From: JANPIX01 sp031425195
GTDB taxonomy: Bacteria; Pseudomonadota; Alphaproteobacteria; Rhodobacterales; Rhodobacteraceae
Assembly (NCBI GenBank): GCA_031425195.1
Contig: JANPIX010000026.1
Coordinates: forward strand, 62,001-126,000
Length of the DNA: 64,000 nt
Direction: 5' to 3'
This document shows, piece by piece, positions 43,072 through 51,496 of this stretch (position 1 is its first letter; every line of letters starts with the position of its first letter). The translations under genes and the position numbers were made by a program. A model generated the notes under the pieces. It saw only the letters and a list, made by a program, of their open reading frames with translations, searched no databases and had not been told where the DNA came from.

Positions 43072-44079
43072 ATGAAACCGACAATCCCGACGCTTGTTCT
43101 TGCCCTTAGCTCGACAGCGCTGCCCGCGCTCGCCCAGGAAGTGAACATCTATTCCCATCGCCAGCCCGAACTGATTCAGCCGCTTTTGGATGCCTTTACC
43201 GCCGAGACTGGCATCAAGGCGAATATTGCCTTTGTTGACAAAGGGATGGCCGAACGCCTTGTCGCCGAGGGTGACCGCTCACCCGCCGATCTGGTGCTGA
43301 CAGTGGATATCGCGCGCCTGACGCAGGTGGTCGAGGCTGGCGTCATTCAGCCGGTTCAGTCGGACGTGCTGGAGGCGAACATCCCCGCTGCGATGCGCGA
43401 CGCCGGGGATCAGTGGTTCGGACTGACGGCGCGTGCCCGGATTGTCTATGCCAGCGTCGACCGCGTGGCGGATGGCGAGGTGACAACCTATGAAGATCTG
43501 GCCGATCCGAAATGGAAAGGCCGCATCTGCACGCGTTCGGGACTGAACGATTACAACATCGCCTTGCTTTCGGCCATGATCGCCCACCACGGCGAGGCGG
43601 ACGCGAAAGTCTGGGCCGAAGGGCTGAAGGCCAACCTTGCCCGCAAACCCGATGGCGGTGACCGCGATCAGGTCAAGGCGATTGCGGCGGGCGAATGTGA
43701 TATTGCGGTTGGGAACACCTATTACATCGGCCAAATGCTTGCAAATTTAGAAGAAAAGGCGGCGGCGGAAACGGTGCGTATCGTGTTCCCGACGTTCGAG
43801 GGCGACGGCACGCACCTGAACATCTCGGGCGTGGCGATGACAAAATCCGCGCCAAACAAGGATAACGCGCTTAAGCTGATGGAATGGCTGTCGGGCGATG
43901 CGGCGCAGAAGATTTATGCCGAAACGAACTTTGAATATCCGGTGAAACCGGGTGTCGAACGGTCGGCGCTGGTTTCGGGTTGGGGTGATTTCACCGTCGA
44001 CAGCCTTGCCCTGACGGATGTTGCATCGCACCGCGCCGCAGCGTTGAAAATCATGGAAGAGGTTGATTTTGATGGCTAA
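43072..44079 (+). CDS. Iron(III)-type ABC transporter substrate-binding protein
   Basis: 335 residues with signal peptide (MKPTIPTLVLALSSTALPAL, cleaved after ALAQ) and AAAAGGAG before the ATG. A FutA/FbpA-type periplasmic binding protein: VNIYSHRQPELIQPLLDAF at the start, ADLVLTVDIARL, then WFGLTARARIVYAS, and GNTYYIGQML, whose tandem Tyr is the ferric ligand region of this family. VAMTKSAPNKDNALKLMEWL follows. No permease or ATPase gene is adjacent, so this is an orphan binding protein. A terminator follows. Confidence 0.88.
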   Translation: MKPTIPTLVLALSSTALPALAQEVNIYSHRQPELIQPLLDAFTAETGIKANIAFVDKGMAERLVAEGDRSPADLVLTVDIARLTQVVEAGVIQPVQSDVLEANIPAAMRDAGDQWFGLTARARIVYASVDRVADGEVTTYEDLADPKWKGRICTRSGLNDYNIALLSAMIAHHGEADAKVWAEGLKANLARKPDGGDRDQVKAIAAGECDIAVGNTYYIGQMLANLEEKAAAETVRIVFPTFEGDGTHLNISGVAMTKSAPNKDNALKLMEWLSGDAAQKIYAETNFEYPVKPGVERSALVSGWGDFTVDSLALTDVASHRAAALKIMEEVDFDG

Positions 44080-44102
44080 TCCGCGTTGATCGCAGATTTA
44101 AT

Positions 44103-44132
44103 CGGGCCGGGCCGCAGGGTCCGGCCCGTTTT
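44103..44132 (+). terminator. Intrinsic terminator after the binding-protein gene
   Basis: An 8-bp stem CGGGCCGG with CCGGCCCG around a 10-base loop, followed by TTTT. It isolates the binding-protein gene from the nucleoside hydrolase. Confidence 0.75.
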
Positions 44133-44186
44133 GTCATGGACAATCCGGTACCGCTTTGCATCATGCGGCAACGAACGGAGATTGAC

Positions 44187-45128
44187 ATGACCACGCCGCG
44201 CAAGATCATCATCGACACCGACCCAGGGCAAGACGACGCCGTGGCCATCCTTCTGGCGCTGGCAAGCCCGGAGTTGCAGGTTCTGGGCATCACCGCCGTT
44301 GCGGGAAATGTGCCGCTTCGCCTGACGGAACGGAATGCGCGGATCATTTGCGAATTGGCGGGGCGGCCGGACATGAAGGTGTTCGCCGGATGTGATGGGC
44401 CCTTGCGGCGTAAACTGGTCACGGCGGAACATGTGCATGGCAAGACCGGGCTGGACGGGCCACAGCTTGCCGATCCCGTCATGCCGTTGCAGGAGCAGCA
44501 TGCCGTTGATTTCATTATAGAAACGTTGCGCCGTGAACCTGCGGGGCAAGTGACGTTATGCCCGCTGGGGCCACTGACGAACATCGCGACGGCGTTTCAG
44601 AAAGCACCGGATATCGTCGACCGTGTGCAGCAGATCGTGCTGATGGGGGGTGCCTATTTCGAGGTGGGCAACATCACCCCGGCGGCGGAATTCAACATTT
44701 ATGTCGACCCGGAAGCCGCGGAAATCGTTTTCAAAAGTGGCGTTCCATTGGTGGTTTTGCCGCTGGACGTGACGCACAAGGCGCTGACCAACCGCAAAAG
44801 GGTGGAGGCGTTTCGCGCGATGGGGACGGAACCGGGGCGGATGGTCGCGGAATGGACTGATTTCTTTGAGAGATTCGATATGCAGAAATATGGCAGCGAA
44901 GGCGCGCCGCTGCATGATCCTTGTGTGATCGCCTATCTTTTGCGGCCTGATCTGTTCACCGGGCGGCACATCAACGTGGCGATCGAGACGCAATCGGACC
45001 TGACTTTGGGCATGACTGTTGCCGATTGGTGGGGGGTGACGAACCGCGCGGCCAACGCGCTGTTCATCGGGGGCATCGACGCAGAGGGGTTTTACGCCCT
45101 GCTGACCGAGCGGATCGGGCGGCTGTAA
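44187..45128 (+). CDS. Ribonucleoside hydrolase (inosine-uridine preferring family)
   Basis: 313 residues from MTTPRKIIIDTDPGQDDAVA (GGAG seven bases upstream). The N-terminal DTDPGQDD calcium site is intact; LGITAVAGNVPL, CPLGPLTNIATAF, IVLMGGAYFEVGNITPAAEF and PLDVTHKA follow as in CU-type hydrolases. The C-terminal Asp region is LHDPCVIAYLL. Splits ribonucleosides to base and ribose for salvage. No other purine or pyrimidine genes are adjacent. Convergent with phoB. Confidence 0.93.
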   Translation: MTTPRKIIIDTDPGQDDAVAILLALASPELQVLGITAVAGNVPLRLTERNARIICELAGRPDMKVFAGCDGPLRRKLVTAEHVHGKTGLDGPQLADPVMPLQEQHAVDFIIETLRREPAGQVTLCPLGPLTNIATAFQKAPDIVDRVQQIVLMGGAYFEVGNITPAAEFNIYVDPEAAEIVFKSGVPLVVLPLDVTHKALTNRKRVEAFRAMGTEPGRMVAEWTDFFERFDMQKYGSEGAPLHDPCVIAYLLRPDLFTGRHINVAIETQSDLTLGMTVADWWGVTNRAANALFIGGIDAEGFYALLTERIGRL

Positions 45129-45178
45129 TGCGTATTGCGGCTGTATGTTTTGCGTATGTCACGCGTATGTACAGCCGC
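45119..45178. repeat. Repeat-rich gap between the nucleoside hydrolase and phoB
   Basis: GCGGCTGTA occurs at 45119-45127 and 45137-45145, and its inverse TACAGCCGC at 45170-45178. GCGTAT occurs three times between (near 45130, 45152 and 45163). The outer copies can pair as a stem loop. It may act as a weak bidirectional terminator. Confidence 0.5.
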
Positions 45179-45195
45179 GCGATAGCGAAAACGGC

Positions 45196-45891
45196 TTAGC
45201 CGAGCGCGTATCCGGCACCTCGGACGGTGCGAAGCAGGTCGTCGCCGCCGTGTTCACAGAGTGCTTTGCGCAGTCTCCCGATGTGAACATCGACGGTGCG
45301 GGTTTCGACATAGATGTCGCGGCCCCAGACCCGGTCGAGCAGTTGTTCGCGGCTCCACACCCTGCCCGGCTTTTCCATAAAGGTGGCAAGCAGGCGGAAT
45401 TCGGTGGGGCCGAGTTTCAGAACCTTTTCATCCCGCAGCACCCGGTGGGTTTCGCTGTCGAGCCGCACATCGCCGTATTCCAGCACGACGCCAACGGTTG
45501 ACGGGCGGCTGCGGCGCAGGTTGGCGCGGACGCGGGCCATCAGTTCGGTGATAGAATAGGGTTTGATGACATAATCATCGGCCCCGGTTTCCAGACCGCG
45601 AACACGGTCCACCTCTTCCGAGCGGGCGGAGAGCATGATGACCGGGACGCGGCGGGTTTCGGGGCGGGACTTCAGTTGGCGGCAAACTTCGAGGCCCGAA
45701 AGTTTGGGCATCATCCAGTCGAGCACGATCAGATCGGGAAGTTCGTCACGCACATGGCTGAGCGCCTCTTCCCCGTCGCCGGCCTGCACGACACGAAAGC
45801 CTTCGGCCTGAAGGTTGTAGGACAGGACTTCACGCTGCGCCGGTTCGTCTTCGACAAGAAGGACAAGCGGCTGGTTGTTGGCCTGCATCAT
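45196..45891 (-). CDS. phoB: Phosphate regulon response regulator PhoB
   Basis: 231 residues; the OmpR-class regulator that binds Pho boxes. Receiver 1-120: acidic pair EDEP, phosphoacceptor D in IVLDWMMPKLSG, and K in YVIKPYS. Winged-helix output about 130-228 (LGPTEFRLLATFMEKPG, WGRDIYVETRTVDVHIGRLR). The ATG at 45891 shares one base with the phoU stop (TGATG); a second ATG follows at once. Last gene of phoR-pstSCAB-phoU-phoB. Confidence 0.96.
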   Translation of the reverse strand: MMQANNQPLVLLVEDEPAQREVLSYNLQAEGFRVVQAGDGEEALSHVRDELPDLIVLDWMMPKLSGLEVCRQLKSRPETRRVPVIMLSARSEEVDRVRGLETGADDYVIKPYSITELMARVRANLRRSRPSTVGVVLEYGDVRLDSETHRVLRDEKVLKLGPTEFRLLATFMEKPGRVWSREQLLDRVWGRDIYVETRTVDVHIGRLRKALCEHGGDDLLRTVRGAGYALG

Positions 45892-46610
45892 CAAAGGCCT
45901 GCAATCTGCGCATCAGTCGAAGTGGTATCACCCTTTACGCGCGCCTCGTCCGGGAGTTTGCCGGTGACGAGATAGATCACCTGTTCGGCGATGCCTGTGG
46001 CGTGGTCACCCACCCGTTCGATGTTCTTGGCGATGAAATGCAGATGCATGCAGGCGGAAATGCTGCGGGGGTCTTCCATCATGTGGGTCAGGAATTCGCG
46101 GAACAGGGCATTATACATCTGATCCACGTCGCGGTCGCGCTGGCGCACATCGGTGGCGAGCGCGGCGTCGCGGTGGATATAGGCGTCAAGCGCGTCCTTC
46201 AGGAGCAGCTGCACCGATTTTGCCATCCGCCGGATCGACCCGGTTGATCCGCCAACCTGTGCCATGTCGGACAGAAGCATCGAGCGTTTGGCAAGATTCT
46301 TGGCGTAATCGCCGCAGCGTTCAAGGCTGGCGCTGATCTTGATGACAGTCAGCACGGTGCGCAGGTCGCCAGCGGTGGGGGCGCGCAGAGCGATGAGGCG
46401 CGCGGCTTCGTCGTTGATCTGCATTTCCAGCGCGTCGATTGCGGCATCGCCGCGACGGACCTGTTCGGCAAGATCGGCATCGCGGGCGTCAAGCGCCTGC
46501 GCCGCGTCAAGCAGGGCTGCCTCGACCAGGCCACCCATCTTCATGATCATGGCCTGCACCGATTCAAGGTCGCGGTCAAAGGCCGATGCGATATGGCGTT
46601 CGCTGTTCAT
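45891..46610 (-). CDS. phoU: Phosphate signalling protein PhoU
   Basis: 239 residues; a helical protein of two three-helix bundles that links Pst to PhoR and keeps the regulon off when phosphate is high. Repeated metal-site motif of the E/DxxxD type: ALEMQINDEAARL and, in repeat two, RDRDVDQMYNALFREF. Also ISASLERCGDYAKNLAKR and HFIAKNIERVGDHATGIAEQ, the paired conserved helices. Starts after an 11-base gap from pstB. Confidence 0.96.
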   Translation of the reverse strand: MNSERHIASAFDRDLESVQAMIMKMGGLVEAALLDAAQALDARDADLAEQVRRGDAAIDALEMQINDEAARLIALRAPTAGDLRTVLTVIKISASLERCGDYAKNLAKRSMLLSDMAQVGGSTGSIRRMAKSVQLLLKDALDAYIHRDAALATDVRQRDRDVDQMYNALFREFLTHMMEDPRSISACMHLHFIAKNIERVGDHATGIAEQVIYLVTGKLPDEARVKGDTTSTDAQIAGL

Positions 46611-46621
46611 TCTGGGTCCCC

Positions 46622-47419
46622 CTAGCCGATCCGGCCGGTGATATAGCTTTCAGTGCGCGGGTCTTTGGGCGTGGTGAAGATCTGACCGGTTTCGCCGTAT
46701 TCGACGAGGTTGCCCAAGTGGAAGAAGGCCGTACGCTGACTGACCCGCGCGGCCTGTTGCATGGAGTGGGTGACGATCACGACGGAAAACTGGCTGCGCA
46801 GTTCGTCGATCAACTCTTCCACCTGGGCCGTGGCGATGGGGTCGAGCGCGGAACAGGGTTCATCCATCAGCAACACTTCGGGGCTGGTGGCGATGGCGCG
46901 GGCGATGCACAGGCGTTGTTGCTGGCCACCCGACAGGCCGGTGCCTGGGGCGTCAAGGCGGTCTTTCACCTCGTTCCACAGGGCGGCCTTGCGCAGCGAG
47001 GATTCGACGATTTCGTCAAGTTCCTGCTTGCGGCGGCTGAGGCCGTGGATGCGGGGGCCATAGCTGACGTTGTCGTAGATGGATTTGGGAAAGGGGTTCG
47101 GTTTCTGGAACACCATGCCGACCTTGGCGCGCAACTGCACGGGGTCGACGCGGCGGTCATAGATGTTTTCGCCTTCGAGTTCGATCCGGCCTGTCACCTT
47201 GCAGATCGGGATGGTGTCGTTCATCCGGTTCAGACAGCGCAGGAAAGTGGATTTGCCACAGCCCGACGGGCCGATGAAGGCGGTCACCGTTTTATCAAGG
47301 ATGTCGACGTTGACATCCTTGAGCGCGTGGTTCGCGCCGTAATAGACCTGCACATCGCGTGCGGTGATCTTGTTCTGCTGCGTGTCCACTGTACGCTCCA
47401 AAAGACGCATATCGTTCAT
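46622..47419 (-). CDS. pstB: Phosphate ABC transporter ATPase PstB
   Basis: 265 residues from MNDMRLLERTVD. Of two adjacent ATGs, the one at 47419 has AGGAG at better spacing. Walker A GPSGCGKST, signature LSGGQQQRLCIARAI, Walker B LLMDEPCSALDP, and His in VIVTHSMQQA. The substrate match to PstB rests on FQKPNPFPKSIYDNVSYGPR. Powers phosphate uptake through PstCA. 18 bases after pstA. Confidence 0.97.
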   Translation of the reverse strand: MNDMRLLERTVDTQQNKITARDVQVYYGANHALKDVNVDILDKTVTAFIGPSGCGKSTFLRCLNRMNDTIPICKVTGRIELEGENIYDRRVDPVQLRAKVGMVFQKPNPFPKSIYDNVSYGPRIHGLSRRKQELDEIVESSLRKAALWNEVKDRLDAPGTGLSGGQQQRLCIARAIATSPEVLLMDEPCSALDPIATAQVEELIDELRSQFSVVIVTHSMQQAARVSQRTAFFHLGNLVEYGETGQIFTTPKDPRTESYITGRIG

Positions 47420-47437
47420 CATAGACTCCTTTCGCTG

Positions 47438-48793
47438 CTACCAGCGACGTTCAAAGCGGCGGCGCAACAGGATGGCGGCCAGGTTCATGATCACAAGAAA
47501 GCCCAGAAGCACGATGATGGCCCCCGCCGAGCGTTCGATGAATGCCGGGTCGGCGCGTTGTGCCCAGCCGTAGACCTGCACCGGCAGGGCGGTTGCGGGA
47601 TCAAGGAAGCCTTCGACAGGGGGTGAGGGATAGTTGTCGACGAAGGCCACCATGCCGATCAGCAACAGGGGCGCTGTTTCGCCAAGCGCGCTGGCAAGGC
47701 CAAGGATCGTGCCCGTCAGGATGCCGGGCATGGCCAGCGGCAGAACGTGATGCACCACTGTCTGCATCCGTGACGCGCCGATCCCCAGTGCCGCGTCGCG
47801 GATTGAGGGGGGCACGGCCTTGAGGCTTGCCCTTGTGGCGATAATGATGGTGGGCAGGGTCATCAGCGACAGAACGAGCGCGCCCACGAGCGAGGACGAC
47901 TGCGGAAGTCCGGCGAAATTGATGAAGATGGCAAGGCCAAGGATACCGAACACGATGGAGGGCACGGCGGCGAGGTTGGAGATGTTCACCTCGATGATGT
48001 CAGTCCAGACGTTTTTCGGGGCGAATTCCTCCAGATAGATCGAGGTGGCAACGCCGACGGGCAGCGTCATCACCAGCACCATCAGCATCATGTAGGCCGT
48101 GCCGAGCATGGCGACGCCCAGACCTGCCGCTTCGGGCCGCTGATCGGAGGCATCGGGGTTGGTCAGGAAATCAAGGTTCAGGCTTTTGGAGAGCATGCCT
48201 GCATCGCGCAGGGCATCGGCCAATGTGAGTTGTTCGGGTGAAATGTTGCTGTCGTTTTCGGCGGAGGCGCGGGTGACGCGGCCCTTGAGATAGCCGTCGA
48301 AGCGGCCCGAGGCGAGGACGGTGACGTTTACGGTGCTGCCCAGAAGCGACGGATCGGCCAGAACCATGTTGCGCAATTGCGCGGGGGCGTCTTTGGACAG
48401 AAGGGCGGACACGTCCTTTTCGGAAACGCCATCGACTGCAATGCCTTGGGCCGCGAGTGCGGCGGCGAAGGAGGTGTTGACCACCTTGTTATAAGTCACT
48501 GTGGTGATATTGCGCAGATCGTCGATATTGCCCGCCCCTTTCGGGTCCAGAAGATCGGCGGTGAGGGTGACGGGGAAGGTCAGTTTGGCCTGCGAAAAGG
48601 CGGAAATCCCGTCGGAAAAGATCGACCAGAGCATGATGGCAAGGGTGGCGAGGCTGAGCACGATGGCGGCGATGCCGTAGGCCTTGAACCGGGTTTCGGC
48701 GGCGTTGCGGCGGCGCATGTTGTCGTTGGTCTGCAGGATCGACCCTGAGGTGCGGGCAGGCACGGGAATCCCTGAGGCGGAGATGTCGGTCAT
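47438..48793 (-). CDS. pstA: Phosphate ABC transporter permease PstA
   Basis: 451 residues, longer than the roughly 290 of E. coli PstA because of an N-terminal extension (about 1-225, DUF3333 type) with one transmembrane helix near 38-58 and a periplasmic part. The permease core begins about 225 (TAYMMLMVLVMTLPVGVATS), and has the coupling motif ALGIGASRMQTVVHHVLPLA and GETAPLLLIG. The extension is standard for alphaproteobacteria. ATGA overlap with pstC. Confidence 0.95.
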   Translation of the reverse strand: MTDISASGIPVPARTSGSILQTNDNMRRRNAAETRFKAYGIAAIVLSLATLAIMLWSIFSDGISAFSQAKLTFPVTLTADLLDPKGAGNIDDLRNITTVTYNKVVNTSFAAALAAQGIAVDGVSEKDVSALLSKDAPAQLRNMVLADPSLLGSTVNVTVLASGRFDGYLKGRVTRASAENDSNISPEQLTLADALRDAGMLSKSLNLDFLTNPDASDQRPEAAGLGVAMLGTAYMMLMVLVMTLPVGVATSIYLEEFAPKNVWTDIIEVNISNLAAVPSIVFGILGLAIFINFAGLPQSSSLVGALVLSLMTLPTIIIATRASLKAVPPSIRDAALGIGASRMQTVVHHVLPLAMPGILTGTILGLASALGETAPLLLIGMVAFVDNYPSPPVEGFLDPATALPVQVYGWAQRADPAFIERSAGAIIVLLGFLVIMNLAAILLRRRFERRW

Positions 48794-50250
48794 TCGTACT
48801 GCTCCCGGTATTTGCGCACGATATAAAGGGCAAAGACGTTCAGCCCGAGGGTGATGACGAACAGCGTCATGCCAAGGGCGAAGGCGACCAGCGTTTCGGG
48901 CGAGGCGAAGTCGGTGTCGCCGGTCAACTGGCCGACGATCTTGACGGTCATGGTCGTCATCGCCTCGAACGGGTTGAGGTCAAGCTTTGCGGCGGCCCCT
49001 GCCCCCATCACCACGATCATGGTTTCCCCGATGGCGCGGCTTGCGGCCATCAGGATCGCCCCAACCACCCCCGGCAGAGCGGCGGGCAGGATGACCTGCC
49101 GGATGGTTTCGGATTTGGTGGCACCAAGGCCATAAGACCCGTCGCGCATGGTTTGCGGCACCGCGTTGATGATGTCGTCGGAGAGGGACGAGATGAAGGG
49201 AATGTTCATGATCCCGATCACAAGGCCCGCCGTCATCACCGATGATCCGCTGTTTCCAAGGCCGAGGGGTTCGGCAAAGTAATCGCGCAGGATGGGGCCG
49301 ACGGTGACAAGGGCGAACAGGCCGAACACGACGGTCGGGATGCCTGCAATCACCTCGATCAGCGGTTTGACCCAGAGGCGCACGCGGGGTGTGGCGTATT
49401 CGGACAGGTAGATCGCGGCGAACAGACCCACGGGCACGGACACCAGCATGGAAATCAGGCTGATGTACATGGTGCCCCAGACCAGCGGCAGGATCCCGAA
49501 ATCGGAGTTGCCACGGAAGTTTGGCGACCATGTCAGACCGAAGAAGAAGTCGAGGATCGGATATTGGCGAAAGAAGTTGATCGTTTCGCTGAGCATGGAA
49601 AAGACGATGCCAACTGTGGTCAGGATCGCGATGCTGGAGGCGAGCATCAACAGGACGCGGCTAACCAGTTCCACCCGGTTGCGGGCGCGGAAGTCGGCGG
49701 TGGTGATGCGGAAGGCATAGGCCAGACCGGCAAGGGCCAAGGCGACCACAAGCAAGGTGCGCCACACGGCACCCGTGGCTGCGATCACGCGGTATTCCTG
49801 GGCGGCGGCCAGCACGGCGGGGGACACGTCGCCGCCAAGGGCCACGCCGACACCGGCCAGCGTTTCGCGGACATTGGTGGCGTTGGCATTCATGTCGGCG
49901 ATGTTTTGGGCGGACAGGGCACCGCTTGACAGGGCCACATCCAGACCGGCGGCAACGCGGCGCACGTCGCCCATCAGGAGCGAGGCATCGGTGGCGCTGG
50001 CGACGAGTTCGGGGGGCAGATCGGCCAGAACGCGGCGTTCAAGGAAGATCGGTTGCAGGATCAGCCACAGGATGAGCGCGATCAGCGACGGGACCAGCAC
50101 CATCACCACACCATGCCACCCGTAATATCCGGGCAGAGAGTGAAGCTTGCGCATGTCGCCCTGCGCCATGGTCATCGCGCGCTGACGGATCAGGAAAAAG
50201 GCAGCACCCGACAGGACCAGCAAGACAGAAAGGAGCAGCAAGACAGACAT
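48790..50250 (-). CDS. pstC: Phosphate ABC transporter permease PstC
   Basis: 486 residues, longer than E. coli PstC (about 320). The added N-terminal part holds two helices (about 2-22, 47-67) flanking a cytoplasmic then periplasmic segment. The permease core from about 205 has PVGLFAAIYLSEYATPRVR, YGLGATKSETIRQVILPAAL (coupling) and RAIGETMIVVMGAG. It forms the channel with PstA. The stop overlaps pstA; it lies 69 bases after pstS with a hairpin between. Confidence 0.95.
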   Translation of the reverse strand: MSVLLLLSVLLVLSGAAFFLIRQRAMTMAQGDMRKLHSLPGYYGWHGVVMVLVPSLIALILWLILQPIFLERRVLADLPPELVASATDASLLMGDVRRVAAGLDVALSSGALSAQNIADMNANATNVRETLAGVGVALGGDVSPAVLAAAQEYRVIAATGAVWRTLLVVALALAGLAYAFRITTADFRARNRVELVSRVLLMLASSIAILTTVGIVFSMLSETINFFRQYPILDFFFGLTWSPNFRGNSDFGILPLVWGTMYISLISMLVSVPVGLFAAIYLSEYATPRVRLWVKPLIEVIAGIPTVVFGLFALVTVGPILRDYFAEPLGLGNSGSSVMTAGLVIGIMNIPFISSLSDDIINAVPQTMRDGSYGLGATKSETIRQVILPAALPGVVGAILMAASRAIGETMIVVMGAGAAAKLDLNPFEAMTTMTVKIVGQLTGDTDFASPETLVAFALGMTLFVITLGLNVFALYIVRKYREQYE

Positions 50251-50280
50251 GGCGAACCCTGATCCTTTGAACGGAAAACC

Positions 50281-50304
50281 GGGGCAGCACGATCATGCTG
50301 CCCC
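50281..50304 (-). terminator. Attenuating hairpin between pstS and pstC
   Basis: A 9-bp stem GGGGCAGCA with TGCTGCCCC around a 6-base loop, followed on the minus strand by CGGTTTTCC. A hairpin after the binding-protein gene commonly lowers expression of the membrane components or stabilises the pstS mRNA. Confidence 0.6.
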
Positions 50305-50319
50305 GCGTAGGCGTTTAGC

Positions 50320-51375
50320 TCAGTTCAGGGGACCCATTGGCGTTTCCGCCGCAATGGCGGCCTGTGTGGCCGCAAGTTCCGGATCGGAGACAAGGCCATA
50401 AGCGGCAAGCGGGCCGTCGGGGCCTGCCATTTCGTCGGACACAAAGAACTCGATATATTCCTTGAGGCCGGGGATCACGCCGATATGCGCCTTCTTGACG
50501 TAGAAGTAGAGCGGGCGCGACACCGGGTATTCGCCGGTGGAGATGCTTTCCGTGGACGGCACGATGCCGTTCATCGTGGACACGCGCAGTTTGTCGGTGT
50601 TGTTCTGGTAGAACGACAGACCGAACACGCCTACGGCATTCTTGTCGGCATCCAGACGGGCCAGCGTTTCGGTATAATCGCCGTCGATATCCACCGATTT
50701 GCCGTCAGTCCGCAATTCCATGCAGGCCTTGTCGGCATTGGCGGCCTTTTCCTTGTCATCGGCACCTTCGGCCGTGGCGAGGAACAGATCGTGCGCGCCG
50801 GTTTCCTTGCAGCCTGCAACGATCACCTTGGTGTCGAACACTTCGCGTGTGCCGTGCTTGGTGCCCGGGACGAACACCAGAATTTCCTGCGCCGGAAGCG
50901 CGGGGTTCACATCGGCCCACTGTGCGGCGGTGTTATCGACGATCGCACCATCCTTGACGACCTTTGCGGCCACTGCGCCATAGACATCGGACGGGGTCAG
51001 CGGAAATTCCGGACCGGCGACGTCAGAGGCAAATACGATGCCGTCATAGCCGATGCGCACTTCCATGATGTCGGTGACACCGTTGGCGGCGCAAAGGTCG
51101 ATGTCGGACTGGCTGATCCGCGACGAGGAATTGGCAATGTCCACGGTGTTTTCACCAACACCTTCGCACAGTTTCTTGCGACCGGCACCCGAACCGCCAC
51201 CTTCAACGACGGGCGAGGGGAATTCAAAGTTTTCGCCGAACGCTTCGGCAACGATGGTCGCATAGGGCAGAACAGTGGACGATCCGGTGACCTGCACCTG
51301 ATCACGGGCAGCGGCCCCGAGGGTGGAGGCGGCAAGCAAGGCAAGAGTGGAGGGTACAAGTTTCATCATCGACAT
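50320..51375 (-). CDS. pstS: Phosphate ABC transporter substrate-binding protein PstS
   Basis: 351 residues from MSMMKLVPSTLALLAASTLG (AGGAG eight bases before), signal peptide cleaved near GAAARD. Phosphate-site motifs: VTGSSTVLPY at the N-terminus, EGGGSGAGRKKLCEG, and IANSSSRISQSDI. Cys pair in residues near GCKETG and KACMEL. Larger than E. coli PstS with a different middle, typical of alphaproteobacteria. It is preceded by the Pho box, so it should be induced at low phosphate. Confidence 0.95.
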   Translation of the reverse strand: MSMMKLVPSTLALLAASTLGAAARDQVQVTGSSTVLPYATIVAEAFGENFEFPSPVVEGGGSGAGRKKLCEGVGENTVDIANSSSRISQSDIDLCAANGVTDIMEVRIGYDGIVFASDVAGPEFPLTPSDVYGAVAAKVVKDGAIVDNTAAQWADVNPALPAQEILVFVPGTKHGTREVFDTKVIVAGCKETGAHDLFLATAEGADDKEKAANADKACMELRTDGKSVDIDGDYTETLARLDADKNAVGVFGLSFYQNNTDKLRVSTMNGIVPSTESISTGEYPVSRPLYFYVKKAHIGVIPGLKEYIEFFVSDEMAGPDGPLAAYGLVSDPELAATQAAIAAETPMGPLN

Positions 51376-51451
51376 AAAGGCATCTCCTGGCAGCGAGCGG
51401 CCCGTGCGGCTGCTCATGACGCTTCTGCTACGCGTGCGGTGCCACGGTTTT

Positions 51452-51469
51452 GCGACAGTAATGTAACAG
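51452..51469 (-). promoter_or_regulatory. Pho box upstream of pstS
   Basis: On the minus strand, CTGTTAC-ATTA-CTGTCGC: two direct 7-mer repeats matching the CTGTCAT half-site, with the standard 4-base spacer. A third weaker unit (CATGAAA) adjoins it upstream. It lies about 76 bases before the pstS ATG, in the phoR-pstS gap, so PhoB likely drives pstS-pstCAB-phoU-phoB here. Confidence 0.85.
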
Positions 51470-51496
51470 TTTCATGAACCCTGATCGAAGGCGGCG

